A DNA stretch of 64,000 bases from Mesorhizobium sp. M3A.F.Ca.ET.080.04.2.1 (GCF_003952525.1 NZ_CP034451.1:3472001-3536000), one strand, 5' to 3'. Shown: positions 6,733-17,109, numbered from the stretch's first letter. The notes: generated by a model not told the origin, from the sequence alone. A program made the numbers and translations.

Positions 6733-7230
6733 ATGCCGAAGACCGAAGCCGAGCTTTTCGCCTTTCTTGCCGATCTCGGCATTTCCGCTTCGACCGTGCG
6801 GCACCCGCCGCTGTTCACGGTCGCCGATTCGCAGGCGCTGCGCGGCGAGATCCATGGCGGGCACACCAAGAACCTGTTCCTCAAGGACAAGAAGGACAAT
6901 TTCTTCCTCGTCACCGTCGGCGAGGAGGCCGAGGTCGACCTCAAGCAGATTCATCACATGATCGGCGCCGCCAGCCGCGTGTCGTTCGGCAAGCCGGACA
7001 TGCTGATGGAGCTGCTCGGCGTCATCCCGGGCGCGGTCAGCGTCTTCGGCCTGATCAACGACACGGCCGGGCGGGTCAAGCTGGTGCTCGACCAGGAGTT
7101 GATGAGCCACGCGGTGATCAACGCCCATCCGCTGACCAACGAGGCGACGACGTCGATCAGCGCCGCCGATCTGGTCAAATTCGTCGAGGCAACCGGTCAT
7201 GATCCTGTTATCTTGAAAGTCTCGGCCTGA
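6733..7230 (+). CDS. proX: Prolyl-tRNA editing protein, YbaK/ProX family
   Basis: A 165-residue single-domain YbaK-type deacylase, similar to the free-standing ProXp-ala/PrdX proteins that hydrolyse mischarged Ala-tRNA(Pro) in the cytoplasm. Family hallmarks are GGHTKNLFLKDKK (Lys about 46 is the conserved substrate-binding lysine), a central LLGVIPGAVSVFGLIND stretch and the C-terminal NAHPLTNEATTSI. The length is normal for the family and it looks intact. It is the first core gene right of the tRNA. The thioredoxin-type gene downstream starts 74 bases beyond its stop and may be co-transcribed. Confidence 0.85.
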   Translation: MPKTEAELFAFLADLGISASTVRHPPLFTVADSQALRGEIHGGHTKNLFLKDKKDNFFLVTVGEEAEVDLKQIHHMIGAASRVSFGKPDMLMELLGVIPGAVSVFGLINDTAGRVKLVLDQELMSHAVINAHPLTNEATTSISAADLVKFVEATGHDPVILKVSA

Positions 7231-7304
7231 TCGCCACATGGATGGCACGAACCGAGCAACATTTCGCGCCCTCCGATGCCGGCGCGACCGAAAGGGCAAA
7301 AGAC

Positions 7305-8291
7305 ATGAGTGGCAACAATCCGTTCAGCGGCATCGGCGGCGGGTACGCCCAATCCGTGCAGTATGGCGGCGGCGATCGCGATCGCGCCAAGCCTTCGCTC
7401 GGCGAGGCGCCGGCCGCGGCCGAACTGATCAAGGACACCACGACCGCCAGCTTCGCCGCCGACGTCATCCAGGAATCGCGCCGGCAACCGGTGCTGGTCG
7501 ACTTCTGGGCGCCCTGGTGCGGTCCTTGCAAGCAGCTGACGCCGCAGCTGGAGAAGGCGGTGCAGGCCGCCGGCGGCAAGGTCAAGCTGGTCAAGATGAA
7601 CATCGACGAGCATCCCTCGGTCGCCGGCCAACTCGGCATCCAGTCGATTCCGGCTGTCATCGCCTTCAAGGACGGCCAGCCGGTCGACGGCTTCATGGGC
7701 GCCATTCCCGAAAGCCAGATCACGCAGTTCATTCAGAAGATCGGCGGCAAGGGCGGCGGCGCGCCGCAGATCACCGAGGCGCTGGCCGCGGCGACGGAAG
7801 CGCGCGAGGCGGGCGACGTTCAGACCGCGCAAGACATCTATGAGGCTATCCTGGAGCAGGCGCCGGACACGGTCGAGGCGATCGCCGGACTGGGCGAGAT
7901 CCTGTTCGAGGCCGGCGACACGCAAGGCGCCGAGGCCCTGCTGGCGCAGGCCCCGGAGGCCAAGAAGGACACTCCGGCGCTTGCCGCCCTGCGCGCCAGG
8001 ATGACGCTTGCCGCGGAGGCCGCCGCGCTCGGCAATCCGGCCGAGTTCGAGCGCCGCCTCGCCGCCGATCCAGCCGACCACCAGGCGCGCTTCGATCTGG
8101 CGATGGTGCAGAATGCGCACGGCGAGCGGATGCAGGCCGCCGACAATCTGCTGGCGATCATCAAGGCCGACCGGACATGGAACAACGACGGCGCCCGGGC
8201 GCAGCTGTTGAAGTTCTTCGAGGCCTGGGGAATGACCGACGAGGCGACGCTTTCGGCGCGGCGCAAGCTGTCGTCGCTGCTGTTTTCCTAG
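7305..8291 (+). CDS. Thioredoxin-domain co-chaperone, YbbN/CnoX type
   Basis: A 328-residue protein with an N-terminal thioredoxin fold (about 45-150, active site WCGPC with cysteines near 72 and 75) and a C-terminal TPR-like helical region (about 165-328). This layout is that of YbbN/CnoX, which binds chaperone clients and, in species keeping CxxC, can reduce them. I chose ATG 7305 (MSGNNPFSGIGG); an upstream start at 7242 would add 21 weakly characteristic residues. It sits between the editing gene and a LON-domain gene, all on the plus strand. Confidence 0.88.
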   Translation: MSGNNPFSGIGGGYAQSVQYGGGDRDRAKPSLGEAPAAAELIKDTTTASFAADVIQESRRQPVLVDFWAPWCGPCKQLTPQLEKAVQAAGGKVKLVKMNIDEHPSVAGQLGIQSIPAVIAFKDGQPVDGFMGAIPESQITQFIQKIGGKGGGAPQITEALAAATEAREAGDVQTAQDIYEAILEQAPDTVEAIAGLGEILFEAGDTQGAEALLAQAPEAKKDTPALAALRARMTLAAEAAALGNPAEFERRLAADPADHQARFDLAMVQNAHGERMQAADNLLAIIKADRTWNNDGARAQLLKFFEAWGMTDEATLSARRKLSSLLFS

Positions 8292-8531
8292 AGCGTTTGC
8301 CGGCTGTCTTGCCGCATGGGCTTGCGGCAGGGCGCGGATGCGCCAGATAGTTCATGTCGCCCAAAGCTGCATAGCGGTGATGGGAGAACGACATGCCTAA
8401 GAGCAGCAGGTCGCCGCCGCGACGCGCTCTGGGTGCATCGGGTCGCAATCCGGCCTTGGACTGCCGGTAAGGTTTCGCATGCGCCGGCTGCGGCATAGCC
8501 CGCTTGCCGGCGAGGGTTTCGGAGGGTTGAG

Positions 8532-9203
8532 GTGCAGGTCGGAAATGCGCGCTACCGGCTCGCCACGGATTTGCCGTCGACGATCCCGGTGTTTCCGCTC
8601 GCAGGGGCCTTGCTGCTGCCCGGCGGGCGCATGCCGCTCAACATCTTCGAACCGCGCTATCTGCAGATGATCGACGAGGCCATTGGCGGGGCGCGGCTGA
8701 TCGGCATGATCCAGCCCAGCCTCGACGGCATGCTGCGCGAGGACGGCGAACCGCAGCTGTGCAGCGTCGGCTGCGCCGGGCGTATCATCTCGCTGGCCGA
8801 GACCGGCGACGGCCGCTATCTGATCTCGCTGCAGGGCGTGTGCCGCTTCCGCGTCGCCCATGAGCTGCAGGTCAAGACGCCGTTCCGGCAATGCCGTATC
8901 GCGCCGTTTCTGGCCGACCTCGAGGAGGACCAGGCCGGCGGGGAGGTCGACCGGCCGTCATTGCTCAAGGCTTTCCGTGCCTATCTGCAGGCCAACGACC
9001 TCGAGGCCGACTGGGAGAGCGTCAGCCGCGCCGAGAACGCCATGCTGGTCAACGCGCTGTCGATGATGGCGCCTTACGGCCCGGCCGAGAAGCAGGCGCT
9101 GCTCGAGGCGCCCGACCTCAAGACGCGCGCCGAGACGCTGATCGCCATCACCGAAATAGCGCTGGCGCGCGAGGATGAGGATTTTGGCTCGAGCCTGCAG
9201 TAA
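8532..9203 (+). CDS. LON peptidase N-terminal (substrate-binding) domain protein
   Basis: A 223-residue stand-alone LON N-terminal domain. The signature is IPVFPLAGALLLPGGRMPL followed by NIFEPRYLQMI; a conserved GCAGRI segment follows near residue 80. The ATPase and protease domains of Lon are absent, as is normal for this small family, so it probably binds unfolded protein or acts as an adaptor. The start is GTG 8532. The region 8292-8531 before it has GC-rich hairpins but no gene. Confidence 0.85.
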   Translation: MQVGNARYRLATDLPSTIPVFPLAGALLLPGGRMPLNIFEPRYLQMIDEAIGGARLIGMIQPSLDGMLREDGEPQLCSVGCAGRIISLAETGDGRYLISLQGVCRFRVAHELQVKTPFRQCRIAPFLADLEEDQAGGEVDRPSLLKAFRAYLQANDLEADWESVSRAENAMLVNALSMMAPYGPAEKQALLEAPDLKTRAETLIAITEIALAREDEDFGSSLQ

Positions 9204-9240
9204 AGTGGATTGACATTCAGGCGAGGCCGGCCTGCGATCG

Positions 9241-9278
9241 GCGGCTTCCTGCGCTTCCTGCGCTTCCTGCGCTTCCGG
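9241..9278. repeat. Short tandem repeat, 9-base unit
   Basis: Four near-identical copies of GCGCTTCCT lie in tandem in the gap 9204-9456. They are followed by inverted arms GGCCTTCGCCGGCCGAAGC and GCTTCGGCCGGCGGAGGCC flanking about 36 bases, then ACGTACTTCAAGTACG, a small palindrome. This is typical non-coding repeat sequence of rhizobial chromosomes; no gene is supported. Confidence 0.6.
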
Positions 9279-9456
9279 CCTTCGCCGGCCGAAGCATTCA
9301 TGATAGTGACGTGGGAGTAAGACAAGGCTTCGGCCGGCGGAGGCCGGTGCTCACGTACTTCAAGTACGCTCCGCTCCGGTTCTCGGAAAGCCACCATTCT
9401 CGACTCGGCCTGGCCTGAATCTCAACCCACTTAGGCCTGGCAGTAGGAAAAGTGCG

Positions 9457-9702
9457 ATGGCAGCGGATGGACGTGACGGACAGAAGGCCACGGTCGACCC
9501 AAGATTGCTGGAGCTGCTCGCCTGCCCGCTGACCAAGGGGCCGCTGACCTGGGACGCCGAGCGCGGCGAGCTGATCTCGCGGGTGGCGAAGCTCGCCTAT
9601 CCGGTGCGCGACGGCATCCCGATCATGCTGCCTTCGGAAGCCCGCACCATCTCGGCTGAAGATCTGCTGACGCCGCCGCCGAGGTTGAGCGGGCCTTCCT
9701 AA
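9457..9702 (+). CDS. Trm112-like zinc-ribbon-type protein (UPF0434)
   Basis: An 81-residue member of the Trm112/UPF0434 family. The core is [17 protein letters not shown] followed by [13 protein letters not shown], the standard signature. Only one of the usual cysteines is kept (ACPLTKG), which is common in bacterial members. Eukaryotic Trm112 activates methyltransferases; the bacterial role is not firmly known. It stands 127 bases from the end of dnaE2, transcribed toward it. Confidence 0.85.
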   Translation: MAADGRDGQKATVDPRLLELLACPLTKGPLTWDAERGELISRVAKLAYPVRDGIPIMLPSEARTISAEDLLTPPPRLSGPS

Positions 9703-9831
9703 ATGGCGATGTCTTCTAGGTGTATCGACGTAGAAGGTTGCGATCCTTCGCGCCCCCCTCTGTCCCGCCGGCAATTCAACATTCTGCATCGTGGCAGCAG
9801 CTACGATAGGCTCCTGCTACTTCGCGTCGCC

Positions 9832-12800
9832 CTACTGAAAGTTCCGCCCCTTGGGCATGACCTGTTGCGCGGCACCCGACAGGGCCTCGATGTCCTGGCC
9901 GACCGGCAGGCCGCGGTTCGCCGGGGCTGGCCGGTGCGCAGTGGGCTGATGCGCGATGATTGGCGGCCCTGCAGCCTCGTGCAGGAGCACGCTCAGCCAG
10001 GAGGTCAGGTCCTCGATCCTGTCGGCGACGATATGGATGACGTCGGATTCGTGCTGCAGCTTGCCGGTGACGCGGATGAGGCGCGCGCCCATGACCACCG
10101 GGCGGAAGCGGTCGAAGACGCGCGGCCAGATGATGACGTTGGCGATCGCCTTCTCGTCCTCGAGGGTGAGGAAGATGGCATTGCCCTTACCGGGGCGCTG
10201 GCGCACCAGCACCAGGCCGGCAACGGTGACGCGCCGGCCGTCGCGGACCGAGGGCAGGCGGGCGTTGGGGGTGATGCCGGCGCGGTCAAGCCGCTCGCGC
10301 AGGAAGGCCACGGGGTGCTCCTTCAGCGACAGGCCGAGCGAGCGGTAGTCGTGGACGACATGCTCGCCGAGCGGCATTTTCGGCAGCCTGGTCTCCGGCT
10401 CCAATTCACGCAGGCCCAGCCCCGGCTGGTCGAACAGCGGCAGTTTCTCGGCGGCGCTCCTGCCGTCGAGCGCGCGCACCTCCCAGAGTGCTGATCGGCG
10501 GTCGAGGCCGAGCGAGCGGAAGGCATCGGCCTGTGCCAGCCTTTCGATCTCGCCGACATCGAGGCCTGAGCGCAGCCAGACGTCCCTGACCGAGATGTAG
10601 CCGCGCCCACGCTGGGCGAGAAAGATCTTCATGCGCTCCTCGGACAGGCCCTTGATCTGGCGGAAGCCGAGCCGAACCGCATGCGCCGTTTCGATGACGC
10701 TGCGCATCGAGGCGTGGCGCTCGAGGATGCGCGAGGGATCGAAGACCGCCTCCTCCAATGTGCAGTCCCAGAGGGAATGGTTGATGTCGACCTCGCGCAC
10801 GTCCACGCCATGGTCGCGGGCATCGCGCACGAGCTGGGCCGGTTGGTAGAAACCCATCGGCTGAGAATTCAGAATCGCGGCGCAGAAGACGTCCGGGTAG
10901 AAGGCCTTGAACCAGCAGGAGGCATAGACCAGCAGAGCGAAGGACGCGGCATGGCTTTCGGGAAAGCCGTATTCGCCAAAGCCCTCGATCTGCTTGAAGC
11001 AGCGCTCGGCGAAGTCCTTTTCGTAGCCCCTGGAGACCATGCCGTCGATCATGCGCTGGCGGTAGTTGCCGATCGTGCCGGTGCGCTTGAAGGTGGCCAT
11101 GGCGCGGCGCAGCTCGTCGGCCTCGCCCGGCCTGAAGCCGCCGGCGACGATGGCGATCTTCATCGCCTGTTCCTGGAACAGCGGCACGCCGAGCGTCTTG
11201 CCGAGGATCGCCTCCAGTTCCGGTTTCTGGTAGTCGGCCTCCTCCTTGCCCTGCCGCCGGCGCAGATAGGGATGCACCATGTCGCCCTGGATCGGGCCGG
11301 GGCGCACGATCGCCACCTCGATGACGAGGTCGTAGAATTCGCGCGGCTTCAAGCGCGGCAGCATCGACATCTGGGCGCGTGATTCGATCTGGAAGACGCC
11401 GAGCGTGTCGGCCCGGCAGATCATGTCGTAGACGCGGGAGTCTTCCGCCGGCAGAGAGTTCAGCCCGTAGGAGCGGCCGTATTCGTCGCGCGCGTCCTGG
11501 TAATGGTCCTGGAGCAGGGTGAGGGCGCGCTTCAGGCAGGTCAGCATGCCGAGCGCAAGCACGTCCACCTTGAGGATCTTCACCGCGTCGAGATCGTCCT
11601 TGTCCCACTCGACCATCTTGCGCTCCTCCATCGCCGTCTTGACGATGGGCACGACTTCGTCCAGCCGGTCCCTGGTGATGACGAAGCCGCCGACATGCTG
11701 GGAGAGATGGCGGGGAAAGCCCATGATCTCGTTGGCGCGTTCCAGCACCTGCCGCGCCAGCGGATCGCTGCGGTCGAGGCCGCCGGCATTGGCCTCCCTG
11801 TCGCCGAGCTCGGAGGTCGACCAGCCCCAGATGGTGCTCGACAAGGCGCTGCGGACATCCTCCGACAGGCCCATGGCTTTCGCCACCTCGCGCAGGGCCG
11901 AGCGGCCGCGATAGCTGATGACGGCGGCGGCAAGGGCTGTCCGCTTGGCGCTGTATTTCTCGTAGATATAGGCGATGACCTCGTCGCGCCGTTCATGCTC
12001 GAAGTCGACATCGATGTCGGGCGGCTCGTTGCGCTCCTCGGAGATGAAGCGCTCGAACAGCGCATCGATCCGGTCGGGCCCGACCTCGGTGATGCCGATG
12101 CAGAAGCAGATGACCGAATTGGCGGCCGAGCCGCGCCCCTGGCAGAGGATGTTCTTGCTGCGGGCGAATTTGACGATGTCGTGGACGGTCAGGAAATAAC
12201 GCGCATAGTTGAGGCGCTCGATGAGGGCGAGCTCTTCCTCGATGCGCTGCGTGACATGGGCGGGAACACCGGCCGGATAGCGCACGCATGCCCCTTCCCG
12301 CGCCAGGCGCTCGAGCTCGGCCTGGGGTCCCAGCCCGGACTCGGTCGGCTCGTCCGGATAATTGTATTCGAGATCGCTGAGCGAGAAGGTCAGCTCCTCG
12401 GCAAAGCGCAGCGTCTCCGCCAGCGCCTGCGGGTGCCGGCGGAAAAGACGCGCCATCTCCAGCGGCGGCTTCAGATGACGCTCGGCATTGGCCGTCAGCT
12501 CCAGCCCGACTTCGGAAACGGGCGTGTTGAGGCGAATGGCGGTGAGCACGTCCTGCAGCGGCCGGCGGTCGGCGGCATGGTAGAGCACGTCGTTGGTCGC
12601 CATCAGCGGGAGGCGGGCCTGCTCGGCCATCGCCGCCGCCTGCTCGATGCGGAAGCGGTCATTGCCGCCATAGTCCGGGGCCACGGCCAGCCTGAGCGCC
12701 GCGCCGAAGCGATCCTTGAGCCGGCTAATAAGTGGCAGGCTGTCTTCCGTCCGGGCCGACAGATGAGGCAGCATTGCAAGCGCCATCCGATCGCCCCATT

Positions 12801-13164
12801 CGAGAAGGTCATCCAGCTCGAGCAGGGTCGCGCCCTTCTCGTTCTCCTCGCGCAGATTGGCCTGGGTCAGCATGCGGCAGAGATGCCCCCAGCCTTTGCG
12901 GTCGCGGGGATAGGCGAGGATGTCCGGCGTGCCGTCGCGAAAGACCAGGCGGCAGCCGGGATGATAGGCCAGCGTCTCGACCTTGGCCTGCTGCCAGGCG
13001 CGCACGACGCCGGCCACTGTGTTCCTGTCGGCAAGTCCGATCGAGGCAAAGCCGTAGAATTTCGCCGTGACCACCAGCTCCTCCGGCTTGGAGGCGCCGC
13101 GCAGGAAGGAGAAGTTCGACTGGATGCCGAACTCGGCATAGGGGATGGCGGTCAGCGCGTTCAT
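9832..13164 (-). CDS. dnaE2: Error-prone DNA polymerase DnaE2 (ImuC)
   Basis: A 1110-residue C-family polymerase alpha-subunit paralogue that performs mutagenic translesion synthesis with ImuA and ImuB. The order is an N-terminal PHP domain ([17 protein letters not shown] at the start), palm with the acidic motif [16 protein letters not shown] and the GRGSAANS nucleotide-binding element, the C-terminal helix-hairpin region and an OB fold ([15 protein letters not shown]). ATG 13164 is chosen because it overlaps the imuB stop by four bases (ATGA), giving translational coupling. It is the last gene of the SOS cassette imuA-imuB-dnaE2. It looks intact. Confidence 0.95.
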   Translation of the reverse strand: MNALTAIPYAEFGIQSNFSFLRGASKPEELVVTAKFYGFASIGLADRNTVAGVVRAWQQAKVETLAYHPGCRLVFRDGTPDILAYPRDRKGWGHLCRMLTQANLREENEKGATLLELDDLLEWGDRMALAMLPHLSARTEDSLPLISRLKDRFGAALRLAVAPDYGGNDRFRIEQAAAMAEQARLPLMATNDVLYHAADRRPLQDVLTAIRLNTPVSEVGLELTANAERHLKPPLEMARLFRRHPQALAETLRFAEELTFSLSDLEYNYPDEPTESGLGPQAELERLAREGACVRYPAGVPAHVTQRIEEELALIERLNYARYFLTVHDIVKFARSKNILCQGRGSAANSVICFCIGITEVGPDRIDALFERFISEERNEPPDIDVDFEHERRDEVIAYIYEKYSAKRTALAAAVISYRGRSALREVAKAMGLSEDVRSALSSTIWGWSTSELGDREANAGGLDRSDPLARQVLERANEIMGFPRHLSQHVGGFVITRDRLDEVVPIVKTAMEERKMVEWDKDDLDAVKILKVDVLALGMLTCLKRALTLLQDHYQDARDEYGRSYGLNSLPAEDSRVYDMICRADTLGVFQIESRAQMSMLPRLKPREFYDLVIEVAIVRPGPIQGDMVHPYLRRRQGKEEADYQKPELEAILGKTLGVPLFQEQAMKIAIVAGGFRPGEADELRRAMATFKRTGTIGNYRQRMIDGMVSRGYEKDFAERCFKQIEGFGEYGFPESHAASFALLVYASCWFKAFYPDVFCAAILNSQPMGFYQPAQLVRDARDHGVDVREVDINHSLWDCTLEEAVFDPSRILERHASMRSVIETAHAVRLGFRQIKGLSEERMKIFLAQRGRGYISVRDVWLRSGLDVGEIERLAQADAFRSLGLDRRSALWEVRALDGRSAAEKLPLFDQPGLGLRELEPETRLPKMPLGEHVVHDYRSLGLSLKEHPVAFLRERLDRAGITPNARLPSVRDGRRVTVAGLVLVRQRPGKGNAIFLTLEDEKAIANVIIWPRVFDRFRPVVMGARLIRVTGKLQHESDVIHIVADRIEDLTSWLSVLLHEAAGPPIIAHQPTAHRPAPANRGLPVGQDIEALSGAAQQVMPKGRNFQ

Positions 13165-14828
13165 GCGAAGACACCGTGCATGAACCAGCGCGGCGGGACG
13201 TGAGAAGCGTCGTAGAGGCCTTGGCGATAGAGCCAGTAGCGGCGCCCCTCGCTGTCCTCGATGCGATAATAGTCGCGGGTCGGCGCCTCTTCCTCGCCGG
13301 GCAGCCTGCGCCACCATTCCGCCGCGATGCGTTCCGGTCCCTCAGCCCGGGCGACGCGGTAGAGCGCGCGGCGCCAGCGGAAATTCATCGGCGGGCCCTC
13401 GGGGATTTCGGTCGCCGGCACCTCGATCGGCTCGGGCGAGCGGAACAGCCGCACCGGCCGCTCCGGCGGGTAGATGCGCATCGGCGGTGCCGAGCGGCCG
13501 GACTGTTTCGGCGGCATGCGCTTTTGCGGCGCTGCCGCGAAAGGGACCATCGCGACGGCGCGCTCCGGCAGATGGCTTTCGACGACGACCGGCTTCAGCA
13601 CCGCGGCCTCGCCGAGGCGGGCGCGGATGCGGTCGGCGAACAAGGCGATGTCGGCTTCGTCGTCGGTTGTCTCGCCGGCAAGGTCGCCCTGCAGCATGTC
13701 GAAGGCGGCAACCGAGAGCACGCAGAGCCGCACGAGGTCGAAGCCGAAGCCGGCGTCGATGTCCTGCTCCAGCGCTGCAAGCCTCTCGTGGAACAGCCGC
13801 CTGATCAGCTGCGGCTCGCGCAGCGGACGCGAGGTGCCGACGGCGATGCGGCTGACGGCGCCGTCGACGCGGAAAAGCAGAAGGGCGAGCGCCCTGGCGC
13901 CCTCGCCGCGGCGTTCGAGATCGCTCTTCAGGGCCGTGGCAAGCCGGCTCACCAGGCGCTCGATGTCGTCGGTCAGCACGACCGGCTCGGCAAGATGGCG
14001 CTCCACCGAGAGCGGCGCCACCGGCAGGCGTGGCGACACCGCCTCGTCGAGGCGGCCGAGCGCCTGGTCGAGACGCAACAGCAAGGTGGCGCCGAAGCGG
14101 CGGGCGAGCGGCGCCCGCGGTGCCGCCATCACGGCGCCCGCCGTGCGCAGGCCGACGCTTTCCAGGCTGGCGCGTATCTCCGGGGCAATGCGCAGCGCAG
14201 ACAATGGGAGCGGCGCCAGAAGCGCCTCCTCCTCGCCGCCGGCGATGATGCGGTCGCCGTGGTAGCGTGCCGCCGCCCAGGCTGCTCCCGGCGTCGAGGC
14301 GAGGCCGGCACGGACATCGAAACCCTGCTGGAAGAAGCGGGTGCGGATCTCGTCCTGCATGGCGCGCTCGCCGCCGAACAGATGCGTGCAGCCGGTGACG
14401 TCGAGGAAGAGCCCATCCTCGCCGTCGATCGCCACCAGCGGCGTGTAGCGGTCGCACCAGTCGGCAAGGCCCTCGAGCAGGCGGCGGTCGGCTTCCGTAT
14501 CGGCCTCCACCACATCGATCGAGGGATGCATGGCGCGGGCGTCGGCAATGCCCATGCCGCGCTTCAAATTGAGCGCCTCAGCCCGTTCGTCGAGGGCTGC
14601 GATGCGCTGGGCGTTGCTGTCGCGATGGCTGATCACAAGTGGTGGGTGAGGTGGGGCCAGGTGATCCGAGGGCCGGGAACGCCAGGACCGCCCCAGACGC
14701 TGACGCAGGATCCGCTCCGCCGGCAGATGCGGAAACCACAGCGACAGGATTCGTTGCCCACTCTTCCTGGAACTTTCTTTCCTCGTCTCTTCTTTCTTCG
14801 CCCCTTCTTTCTTCGAATGCGTGCTCAT
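13161..14828 (-). CDS. imuB: ImuB, inactive Y-family polymerase-like mutasome hub
   Basis: A 555-residue protein related to Y-family DNA polymerases that in the mutasome acts as a hub binding the beta clamp, ImuA and DnaE2. The start region has [16 protein letters not shown], followed by the palm-like [19 protein letters not shown] and the little-finger region. ImuB proteins are known to lack a full set of catalytic acidic residues. Start ATG 14828 gives a Lys/Glu-rich leader ([17 protein letters not shown]) before the conserved start, so a later start is possible. It overlaps imuA by 251 bases and dnaE2 by four bases. Confidence 0.92.
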   Translation of the reverse strand: MSTHSKKEGAKKEETRKESSRKSGQRILSLWFPHLPAERILRQRLGRSWRSRPSDHLAPPHPPLVISHRDSNAQRIAALDERAEALNLKRGMGIADARAMHPSIDVVEADTEADRRLLEGLADWCDRYTPLVAIDGEDGLFLDVTGCTHLFGGERAMQDEIRTRFFQQGFDVRAGLASTPGAAWAAARYHGDRIIAGGEEEALLAPLPLSALRIAPEIRASLESVGLRTAGAVMAAPRAPLARRFGATLLLRLDQALGRLDEAVSPRLPVAPLSVERHLAEPVVLTDDIERLVSRLATALKSDLERRGEGARALALLLFRVDGAVSRIAVGTSRPLREPQLIRRLFHERLAALEQDIDAGFGFDLVRLCVLSVAAFDMLQGDLAGETTDDEADIALFADRIRARLGEAAVLKPVVVESHLPERAVAMVPFAAAPQKRMPPKQSGRSAPPMRIYPPERPVRLFRSPEPIEVPATEIPEGPPMNFRWRRALYRVARAEGPERIAAEWWRRLPGEEEAPTRDYYRIEDSEGRRYWLYRQGLYDASHVPPRWFMHGVFA

Positions 14829-15696
14829 CGGGGTTCCACTCCAGTGTGAATTGTCCGGGCAGGGCCGTGCGGCTCTTGCCGATATCGACGGTGAAAGCGG
14901 GGCGGCCGATCGAGCCGGCGAGCGGGCCGGCGAGCGTCTCGCGGCTGGCCGAGAGTGCCGCCGAAACAATGAGGCGCACGGGCGCGGCGGTCGGCGCGGC
15001 CTCGCCCGCCTGGCGCAGGAGCAGCACCGGCCGGCCGGCGTTCTGGGCGCGGGCATGGAGGCGGCGCGTGGCGGTGAGGTCGAGAAGCCGCGGGCTGCCG
15101 CGGATCTCGAGGATGACGGCGCCAAAGGCCGCCATGCGCGCGGCCTCCTCGGCGATCCACAGCGCATCACGCAGTTTCGGCGCCTCGGAAAACAGCAATT
15201 GCGCGGGCTCGATGCCGAAGAGAGCGTGGAGCCCGCTGGCGTAGAGAAAACCGGCCTCGCGGAAGATTTCAGCGGTGCCGATCCACAGGACCGGCAGGCC
15301 CTGCCTCTCCTTCAGGATCAGGCTGACGATCGACAGCGCAAAGCCGGCAACGGCCCCGCCATCGCGGGTCTCCAGGCCATGGATCTCGCTGAGCGCCGCC
15401 TTGGGCAGACCGCCGCCCAGCGTTGTGTCGAAGCGTTCGATGCCGGTATGCAGGAAAGCGTCCGGCAGGGCCACGGCAAGGCCGCGCCGGACGATTGTGA
15501 GGTCGGAGCCGGCGGCATCGTTGGAAATTTGTTTTTCCGCAATTGCGGACGGAAAACCGCTTCGCACTTTGCCTGGAATTGCTTTAAGCGCGCCGACCGC
15601 CGGCGTTTCCAGGCGCTCGGGCAGCGTTCCCTCTATCTTCGCGATCTGGCGGCGCAGGGCAAAAACAGTGTCCCGCGCCACGGCGCTCATCGCCAT
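14578..15696 (-). CDS. imuA: ImuA, RecA-like mutasome protein
   Basis: A 372-residue protein of the ImuA/SulA-RecA-like family, first gene of the SOS mutagenesis cassette. It shows the family pattern ALRRQIAKIEG at the start, then FDTTLGGGLPKAALSEIHG in place of a RecA Walker region and the C-terminal [12 protein letters not shown] typical of the family. ATG 15696 has GGAAG upstream; ATG 15690 and TTG 15717 are alternatives. A LexA box (15720-15734) lies just upstream, so induction by DNA damage is expected. Its 3' end runs 251 bases into imuB in another frame, an unusually long overlap. Confidence 0.88.
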   Translation of the reverse strand: MAMSAVARDTVFALRRQIAKIEGTLPERLETPAVGALKAIPGKVRSGFPSAIAEKQISNDAAGSDLTIVRRGLAVALPDAFLHTGIERFDTTLGGGLPKAALSEIHGLETRDGGAVAGFALSIVSLILKERQGLPVLWIGTAEIFREAGFLYASGLHALFGIEPAQLLFSEAPKLRDALWIAEEAARMAAFGAVILEIRGSPRLLDLTATRRLHARAQNAGRPVLLLRQAGEAAPTAAPVRLIVSAALSASRETLAGPLAGSIGRPAFTVDIGKSRTALPGQFTLEWNPDEHAFEERRGEERRDEERKFQEEWATNPVAVVSASAGGADPASASGAVLAFPALGSPGPTSPTTCDQPSRQQRPAHRSPRRTG

Positions 15697-15719
15697 GACG
15701 TTCACTTCCGGCAGCAATT

Positions 15720-15734
15720 GTTCCTGTTATGTTC
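15720..15734 (-). promoter_or_regulatory. LexA SOS box of the imuA operon
   Basis: GTTC-CTGTTAT-GTTC is a perfect match to the alphaproteobacterial LexA site GTTC-N7-GTTC. It ends about 24 bases before the imuA start, positioned to repress the imuA-imuB-dnaE2 operon until RecA-triggered LexA cleavage. Confidence 0.88.
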
Positions 15735-15810
15735 CTATAGATTCCAGAGCGCCTTGGAAGAGTCAAGCAGACTCACAAGGAATTTATTCCTTAAGAAAAT
15801 TGCCTTTGGT

Positions 15811-16461
15811 TCAGCGCTGGCCGCCGAAAGCCAGTCGCGCGGCAAGCCCAGCAAAGACGGTTCCCAGCAGGATCTGCGGCGCCCGTTGGAAGCGCGTGCG
15901 CCTCGACAAGGCGACACCGATCCGGCTCGCGGTCAGGATAACCAGGCCATTGACCACCAGCCCGATGAGGTTGAGCACGGTCGCCAGCATCAGGATCTGG
16001 CCCGCGACGGACCCGGCCTCGGGATGCACGAACTGCGGGAACAGCGCCAGCACGAACAGCGCCATCTTCGGGTTGAGCAGATTGGTAAGCAGGCCTTGCC
16101 GGAAGATGCGAGCCCGCGAATAGCGCGGCAGGCCGGCGACCGGCGCGAATGCCGTCCCTTCGGAACGGAAAGCTTTCCAGGCGAGGTAGGCGAGGTAGGC
16201 CGCGCCGGCATAGCGCACGACGTCGTAGGCGATCGGCGCTGCCACGAAAAGTTGCGACAGCCCGAAGGCGGCAGCGAGCGCGTGGCAATAGGTGCCGGCG
16301 GCGATGCCGGCATAGGTCGCCAGGCCCGAGGCGCGCCCCTGGCTGGCGCTGCGGGAGGCGATCAACAGCATGTCCGGCCCCGGCGTGGCGGTCAGCGCGA
16401 GACAGGCAATGGCGAAAAGTCCAAGGGTGGAAAGGTCCGGCATGAGAAGCTCCTGAGTCAT
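15811..16461 (-). CDS. LysE/RhtB-family amino acid exporter
   Basis: A 216-residue inner-membrane exporter with about six hydrophobic segments. The LysE signature is clear: ALTATPGPDMLLIASRSASQG near the N-terminus and LLTNLLNPKMALFVLALFP near the middle. Family members export amino acids or homoserine lactone-like metabolites; the substrate cannot be read from sequence. ATG 16461 or 16443 are possible starts. A paralogue is encoded at 45781-46422. It is divergent from the zincin gene at 16579. Confidence 0.9.
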   Translation of the reverse strand: MTQELLMPDLSTLGLFAIACLALTATPGPDMLLIASRSASQGRASGLATYAGIAAGTYCHALAAAFGLSQLFVAAPIAYDVVRYAGAAYLAYLAWKAFRSEGTAFAPVAGLPRYSRARIFRQGLLTNLLNPKMALFVLALFPQFVHPEAGSVAGQILMLATVLNLIGLVVNGLVILTASRIGVALSRRTRFQRAPQILLGTVFAGLAARLAFGGQR

Positions 16462-16578
16462 GGCCGGAACCGAGCCATAGCCGATTCAACCTCAACGGCA
16501 AAGGATTTGAGCGCGGAATTGCGGCTCAATTGCCTCGACCGGCGCAAAAGCCTATATGCCGGGATCAAAGGACACTTC

Positions 16579-17016
16579 ATGGCCCGCATCTACAAGACCC
16601 GCACCTGGCACGATCAACTCTCGCCATCGATGGAGGAGATGGAATTCCTGGCGCTGGAGGCTTACGCCCATCTGCCGGACGAATTCCGCACGCTGACCGG
16701 CGAGATCGTCATCCAGATCGCCGACTTCCCGACCGACGAGATCATGGACGACCTGTCGCTGGAGACGCCCTTCGACCTGCTCGGCCTGTTCGAGGGGCGC
16801 GGCATCGCCGAGCGCTGGAACCCGCAGACCGGCGAGGGGCCGAACCGCATCACCCTCTACCGCCGCGCCATCCTCGACTACTGGTCCGAGAACGAGGAGA
16901 CGCTGGGCGACATCGTCACCCATGTGCTGATCCACGAGATCGGCCACCATTTCGGCCTGTCGGACGACGACATGGAGCGGATCGAGGAAGCGGCCGAGCA
17001 GGCGGCGGCAGGGTGA
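16579..17016 (+). CDS. Zincin-like metallopeptidase family protein
   Basis: A 145-residue protein of the bacterial zincin_1 (PF06262) family. The zinc site HEIGHHFGLSDDDMERIE (His 119, Glu 120, His 123 and a downstream Asp) is intact. There is no signal peptide, so it is cytoplasmic. Substrates are unknown. Family length is usually 110-150 residues, which fits. Its plus-strand start follows the divergent LysE gene; the next plus-strand gene is about 0.9 kb away. Confidence 0.88.
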   Translation: MARIYKTRTWHDQLSPSMEEMEFLALEAYAHLPDEFRTLTGEIVIQIADFPTDEIMDDLSLETPFDLLGLFEGRGIAERWNPQTGEGPNRITLYRRAILDYWSENEETLGDIVTHVLIHEIGHHFGLSDDDMERIEEAAEQAAAG

Positions 17017-17054
17017 GTGCTCACGCGCCATTCCGCTGACGCCTCGTTCCTTCG

Positions 17055-17107
17055 CGCCCCCCTCTGCCCTGCCGGGCATCTCCCCAACTTGGGGGGAGAT
17101 CGGCAGC
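17055..17107. repeat. Palindromic repeat, CCCCCTCTG/CTCCCC family, copy 1
   Basis: CCCCCCTCTGCCCTGCCGGGC followed by the palindrome ATCTCCCC-aactt-GGGGGGAGAT. The same element occurs at 34711-34745 (palindrome only) and as two inverted copies at 44197-44380; a variant pair is at 17519-17680. It lies directly after the DUF1737 stop and may serve as its terminator. Confidence 0.75.
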
Positions 17108-17109
17108 AT

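Noticed and set aside
9703..10494. Long plus-strand frame opposite dnaE2
   Set aside because: It is the antisense of a clear DnaE2 coding region; its residues are what GC-rich complement frames produce.
11503..13203. Plus-strand frame of over 560 codons
   Set aside because: It lies entirely antisense to dnaE2 and imuB and shows no domain.
14821..16578. Long plus-strand frame leading into the zincin gene
   Set aside because: It is antisense to imuA and the LysE gene; only the part from ATG 16579 has zincin sequence.
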